Of a DNA stretch of 64,000 bases, positions 61,701 to 64,000 are shown piece by piece; within the stretch, counting starts at the first letter, position 1, and each line of letters opens with the position of its first letter. The stretch lies in NCBI GenBank assembly GCA_030549495.1, contig JAUIRK010001041.1:1550001-1614000 (forward strand), read 5' to 3'. The notes under the pieces were generated by a model. That model had not been told where the DNA came from and did no database searches. It was given only the letters and a program-made list of their open reading frames with translations. The translations under genes were made by a program, and so were the position numbers. The DNA comes from Nectonema munidae (Eukaryota > Nematomorpha > Nectonematoida > Nectonematidae).

Positions 61701-63700
61701 ATAAAACTCGAAAAGCAGTTAAATGCCTCTTCCCCACTACGTACGCTCCTGAACCTGTTAGGCCCGATATGTGGCATTGTTAGAACACTGCAAAGATTAA
61801 TCTTTATAGCTTGTCAGATGGTAGGGATAGTTACGTTACGAAATCGAGTCCAGACCAACTGGAATGAGACCCTACACTTGCACTACTACATCATATATTA
61901 TATTCATATATGTTCTATATCAAATCTTATAAACTAATTTATATGAATTATATAATCTCCAAATATCTATCCTTCGATTAACCTACAACTTCAATATCCG
62001 TCAGGTCTTTTTGAGAACCTTATGGCAGAAATTTTTGCTTCTATAATCGGACAATCTTGGAAGATCCGTAATTTTTTCAGAAACTAAATGTGGTTTCATT
62101 ATTATTTAATTTATGTTTTATTTGTTCCATTCAAATATGGAGAATAGCTTTAATTCATCTGCAGCAATTAAAAGAGTATTGAATATTAAACTCCTTATTC
62201 TTAAACTTAAATGTTATTTTAAAGAACTAATTTATGGTGTATTTTTATATTATCTGTATAATATTTATGTTTATTTTATCTAGAAATTAACATTCTCAAC
62301 TAAAATATTTAATTGTATAAAATTATATTATATTAATTTGTGAATGCATGAAGATTAATATATAAGTTTCCCCCAAACATTTCCTATTTAATGCTTTCTT
62401 AGAAGACATTTTTCAAGAAAACATCACTAGACAAGTTCTCAAAACCGATTAGGATATGTGTTCTTGTTTACGCATGCAAGTTGCCGATTAGTAGATTCTT
62501 TTGTCATTTCTGTGGGAGGGGCGTAAAAAGCCCTCACTCTTTGTCAATTGAAAAGTTATACAAAATTGGCTGAACCATATCCTTTCTAACCTTATAAGTC
62601 AATAAAGTCAACTTTTATTTCCGTTTTCCAAAAACTCTTTGAAGAAGATCTACTTGTTTAGTCTAAAAATTTTTGAACCAATTTCTAATTTTTAAGTCAA
62701 TCAAAGTCAATTTTTTGAGTTTAGGTCAATAAAGTCAATTTTTATATATAACACTTTTTGATTCAATGTACCTAAAATTGTTATAAGCGATACATACGAG
62801 ATTTCTAATTTATATCAACACTTCCACAATAGTTGGGCTTTTTTTCATCTAATAAAAGGTTTTACTGTAAAGTTTGCCTGACAGGTTAAACATGAAGAAG
62901 TTTTTTGTAAGTCAAATTTTTTTGTTGACAAACGCTGTTACTTACAATATATCCGTTGCAGAAGTTATTGAATTTTATTCCCAAATTTTTTTACTATTGC
63001 ATGTTTTTCACATCTTTTACACAAGTTTATCTTAAAAGTTAGGTTATCCTGCAAAATTGTAGATTCAAAATTAGTAATAGAAAAAGACGTTCTCTTTTCA
63101 AACCTATCGGCAACACTTCAGTTCCAATTGTAACGAAATTGACAAATTGGTTGCAAGTAGCAAAATATTTTGATTAAAATCTAGCATTGAAGAAATTAAT
63201 GATGGAATTTTATTGCCAAATATCAAGAAATTGTTTTAAAAAAAAAGAAAATCTGTGTCAAAACATGCTAACAATAATAATTAGAGAATATTCATGATTC
63301 ATTGATTTAGTCGTAAAAAGTCAACATAGAAACTTTTTCATTCGAAGATGCCTTTACTTGTTTCCATATTATTTCATTTAAGACGAATGTGGCGTTAAAA
63401 GTTATCTTGAAAATAGATTCAAATAAAATGAAATCAATGTCATTAATTTTATGTTGTGTTGTTGTATTACAAAGTCATGGATTCTTTGAAATAATTTTCA
63501 TTACTTTCTCTAAAGTGTTCATAGTTGTTCAATTCAATGAAACTTTAAAAAGTCAATAAAATCAATTTTTTCTCTGAGTAAAGGTCAATTTTTTCGAATT
63601 TTTCGGGTCAATTTTCTTCGTCCTGGTGACGATATAAAATGTTCACTTGGTTAGAATATATCATATCTAGCGATAAGCCTTTTTCTTACACATGCAGTTG
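58779..63700. other. Upstream of the nuclear receptor: AT-rich, no gene seen
   Basis: Apart from the dispersed repeat at 59440-59710, I find no supported gene. Untranslated 5' exons and the promoter of the nuclear receptor could lie here but cannot be placed. Around 62600-62760 and 63540-63620 a motif GGTCAATAAAGTCAATTTTT recurs, suggesting the arms of a decayed repeat. Confidence 0.4.
59440..59710. repeat. Dispersed TCCGACTCC repeat, copy 2
   Basis: It contains AGTCGGAGCAAAATTAGTCG and later AAATTTTATTAGATACCGAC then TTTGACTCCCATCCC, in the same order as at 50820-51090. Confidence 0.5.
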
Positions 63701-63705
63701 TTTCA

Positions 63706-63765
63706 GTAATAGAACATCCGAATCTGAAAGGGCATTTGCGACTATCGGTTTCAATAAGTGATGAA
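63706..63765 (+). pseudogene. hAT C-terminal relic
   Basis: The plus strand reads TSESERAFATIGFNK followed by a stop. It matches the SERAFS..G dimerisation motif of hAT transposases. Nothing upstream could be matched with confidence. Confidence 0.4.
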
Positions 63766-64000
63766 GAAAAATAATGAGGGATAAAGGCTAATTACAACAT
63801 GCGATGAGTAGTGATACACACATACTCTCTATGTATTAATGGGAAAGTCTCAAACAAAAAAAACCTGCGTAACCTGTTTTATTAATTCAATTTTTAATCC
63901 AGTCTGGCAGTCTGTTTTCTTTAAAAACGGTAACTATTTGAATATTTACTGAATTTGAAATGTCCTATCGTTGGCATAATGAAACTGTGATTCATCGATC

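Overview
The window is AT-rich, intron-rich eukaryotic nuclear DNA. It holds sparse host exons separated by long introns and intergenic DNA full of DNA transposons, their small non-autonomous relatives and simple repeats. No LTR element, Polinton, LINE reverse transcriptase, rRNA, true tRNA or CRISPR was recognised. A nuclear receptor with an RXR/USP-type DNA-binding domain, a synaptotagmin-like gene and piggyBac/hAT/MULE/pogo transposons suggest an arthropod-like animal. A copepod crustacean would fit, but that is an impression, not something the sequence proves.

Host genes. (1) The best gene is a divergent RXR-like nuclear receptor on the minus strand (58778 down to 47564). Eight exons join with matching splice phases into a 394-residue protein with both zinc modules, a hinge and a very divergent ligand-binding domain. 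(2) Downstream on the same strand (41030 to 29920) lies a divergent synaptotagmin-like gene: an N-terminal membrane anchor, an acidic linker and two C2 domains that have lost most calcium-binding aspartates. Its first four exons join in phase; the C2B exons are recognisable but their junctions are unresolved. (3) A last coding exon of a plus-strand gene lies at 869-1011. (4) A minus-strand exon coding for two membrane helices lies at 3922-4154. Neither of the last two was identified.

Mobile DNA. A complete piggyBac element (11035-13734, TTAA duplicated) carries an intact transposase and three copies of a palindrome. It sits inside an older, broken ZBED5-like hAT element (about 9640-14020). 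A complete 3.9 kb hAT element (25172-29075) has an 8-bp target duplication and an open 881-codon transposase. A 1.5 kb decayed hAT (6549-8094), two other hAT relics (56.3-56.8 and 63.7 kb), a MULE relic (18-19.3 kb), a broken piggyBac (44.5-46.1 kb) and a pogo/Tigger relic (52938-53551) containing a 130-bp piggyBac-type MITE complete the set. Many MITEs and tRNA-derived SINE pieces are scattered between them.

Other repeats. There is a 1.7 kb TATC array (15307-17012) with a 28-bp tail present twice exactly 870 bp apart, and a five-copy satellite of about 210 bp (43343-44397) whose unit is itself a dimer of related halves. The remaining sequence is AT-rich, with no gene I can support.
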